A stretch of DNA of 7,182 nucleotides from an uncultured Marinicella sp. Lineage in GTDB: Bacteria > Pseudomonadota > Gammaproteobacteria > Xanthomonadales > Marinicellaceae. Positions 7,020 to 7,182 of this stretch are shown here, one piece after another. How positions within the stretch are numbered: the first letter of the stretch is position 1; every line of letters begins with the position of its first letter. Both the position numbers and the translations under genes were made by a program. The notes under the pieces are model-generated. The model had not been told where the DNA came from, searched no databases, and saw only the letters and a list, made by a program, of their open reading frames with translations. The stretch is from positions 1 to 7,182 of the forward strand of contig CALLLZ010000293.1 in NCBI GenBank assembly GCA_938008005.1, given 5' to 3'.

Positions 7020-7047
7020 TTTGTATTTTTCTGTTTATTTAAGTCAA
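7020..7047 (-). promoter_or_regulatory. Candidate sigma-70 promoter for hisL and the his operon
   Basis: On the minus strand TTGACT (7047-7042, five of six consensus bases) is separated by 16 bases from TACAAA (7025-7020, four of six). Transcription would start near 7013, about 3 bases before the hisL ATG at 7010, giving an almost leaderless transcript; this fits the missing Shine-Dalgarno. The -35 box overlaps the T-run of the upstream terminator. The -10 box is weak and the surroundings are AT-rich, so this is a prediction only. Confidence 0.5.
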
Positions 7048-7079
7048 AAAAAAGCCCCGTTTGGTAAAACGGGGCTTTT
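7046..7079 (-). terminator. Strong rho-independent terminator, upstream attenuator unit
   Basis: A perfect 13-bp stem (7067-7079 with 7050-7062) closes a 4-base loop; on the minus strand the core GCCCCGTTT/AAACGGGGC is followed by eight T residues (7053-7046). The plus-strand exit has only four T before AAAG, so minus-strand termination is favoured, though both directions are possible. It stops transcription arriving from the right, just before the hisL promoter. The bases upstream on the minus strand contain a His-rich mini-frame and a competing arm, so it looks like a second attenuator and not a plain gene-end terminator. Confidence 0.88.
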
Positions 7080-7115
7080 AAAGAATTTTTTCTTATGGCA
7101 CTACGCCACCCCGTT
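7068..7115 (-). promoter_or_regulatory. Candidate antiterminator of the upstream his attenuator, unit 1
   Basis: On the minus strand AACGGGGT (7115-7108) can pair with GCCCCGTT (7075-7068) over eight positions: seven Watson-Crick pairs and one G-T wobble. The second element is the 5' arm of the terminator at 7046-7079, so the two folds exclude each other. Between them a small AAGAA/TTCTT hairpin can close the loop. The first element lies inside the last codons of the 19-residue His-rich frame, 12 bases past its last His codon, so a ribosome finishing the frame would mask it. Energies were not calculated. Confidence 0.6.
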
Positions 7116-7160
7116 GTCGATAAACGAATGGTGATGGACATGTGCAAATCTTGTATTCAT
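7101..7160 (-). CDS. Possible second His-rich leader peptide, upstream unit
   Basis: The frame encodes MNTRFAHVHHHSFIDNGVA, 19 residues, with histidine at residues 7, 9, 10 and 11 (codons within 7128-7142), and ends in TAG 21 bases before the terminator stem at 7079. An in-frame ATG three codons earlier (7169) is an alternative start. There is no Shine-Dalgarno; TAATAT at 7173-7168 could be a -10 box placing the transcript start at or beside the ATG. Four His in five codons, followed by an antiterminator arm and a terminator with the same spacing as the downstream hisL unit, argue for a real leader. Against it, the frame is tiny, the His run is interrupted by Val, and the region upstream is outside the window. 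Confidence 0.6.
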   Translation of the reverse strand: MNTRFAHVHHHSFIDNGVA

Positions 7161-7167
7161 GTTTCGC

Positions 7168-7173
7168 ATATTA
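7168..7173 (-). promoter_or_regulatory. Possible -10 box for the upstream leader unit
   Basis: TAATAT on the minus strand matches four of six consensus positions and sits 7 bases before the ATG at 7160. Transcription would begin at or next to that ATG. The matching -35 box would lie beyond base 7182 and cannot be seen, so this is weak support only. Confidence 0.25.
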
Positions 7174-7182
7174 GAGAGGTTT

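Noticed and set aside
6963..7044. 11-base direct repeat TTTATTTAAGT at 6963-6973 and 7034-7044
   Set aside because: The 71-base spacing does not match the roughly 150-base offset between the two attenuator units, and the repeat is AT-rich; probably chance.
7046..7079. Ordinary 3' terminator of an upstream gene on the minus strand
   Set aside because: No protein-coding gene is seen ending before it except the 19-residue His-rich frame, and a competing antiterminator arm is present. It remains possible if that frame is spurious.
7095..7182. Plus-strand open frame beginning MALRHPVVDKRMVMDMC and leaving the window
   Set aside because: It has no Shine-Dalgarno or recognisable family, is only 29 codons long within the window, and lies opposite the His-rich leader, whose terminator is oriented for minus-strand transcription. 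A real gene starting here cannot be excluded without the flanking sequence.

Overview
The window holds an almost complete histidine biosynthesis operon, all read on the minus strand (right to left), with its control region at the right-hand end and only the 3' end of hisD cut off at base 1. Transcription order is hisL leader(s) - hisG - hisC::HAD - hisB - hisH - hisF - hisA::hisI::hisE - hisD. Junctions are a 2-base gap (hisG/hisC) or short overlaps (4, 4, 14, 7 and 11 bases), so this is one tightly coupled transcription unit.

Together the seven proteins cover the pathway from PRPP + ATP to histidine: HisG (step 1), HisE-HisI-HisA in one polypeptide (steps 2-4), HisH/HisF (step 5), a HisB with dehydratase activity only (step 6), HisC (step 7) and HisD (steps 9-10). 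The one step without a standard enzyme is step 8, histinidol-phosphate (histidinol-P) dephosphorylation. A complete HAD phosphatase domain fused to the C-terminus of HisC is the obvious candidate for it. Two multi-step fusions are thus seen: HisA-HisI-HisE and HisC-HAD.

The 330 bases right of the hisG start (6850-7182) are regulatory. A 17-residue leader peptide with five consecutive His codons (6957-7010) is followed by a rho-independent terminator (6895-6921). A competing antiterminator pairing can be drawn, as in classical ribosome-mediated his attenuation. A second unit of similar design lies immediately upstream (7046-7160): a 19-residue reading frame with His in four of five consecutive codons, an antiterminator arm and a strong terminator. 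The two units share the same 12-base spacing between the His codons and the antiterminator arm. This suggests tandem his attenuators, which is the most unusual thing in the window. Neither leader has a Shine-Dalgarno sequence, and -10-like elements sit just upstream of both, so both may be translated from leaderless or nearly leaderless transcripts.

The organism is a bacterium with AT-rich DNA. Peptide-leader his attenuation would fit a gammaproteobacterium or a relative, but the gene order (hisD last, hisF before hisA) and the fusions are not enteric. Taxonomy cannot be fixed from the sequence alone. No mobile elements, tRNA or rRNA genes, or CRISPR arrays were seen.
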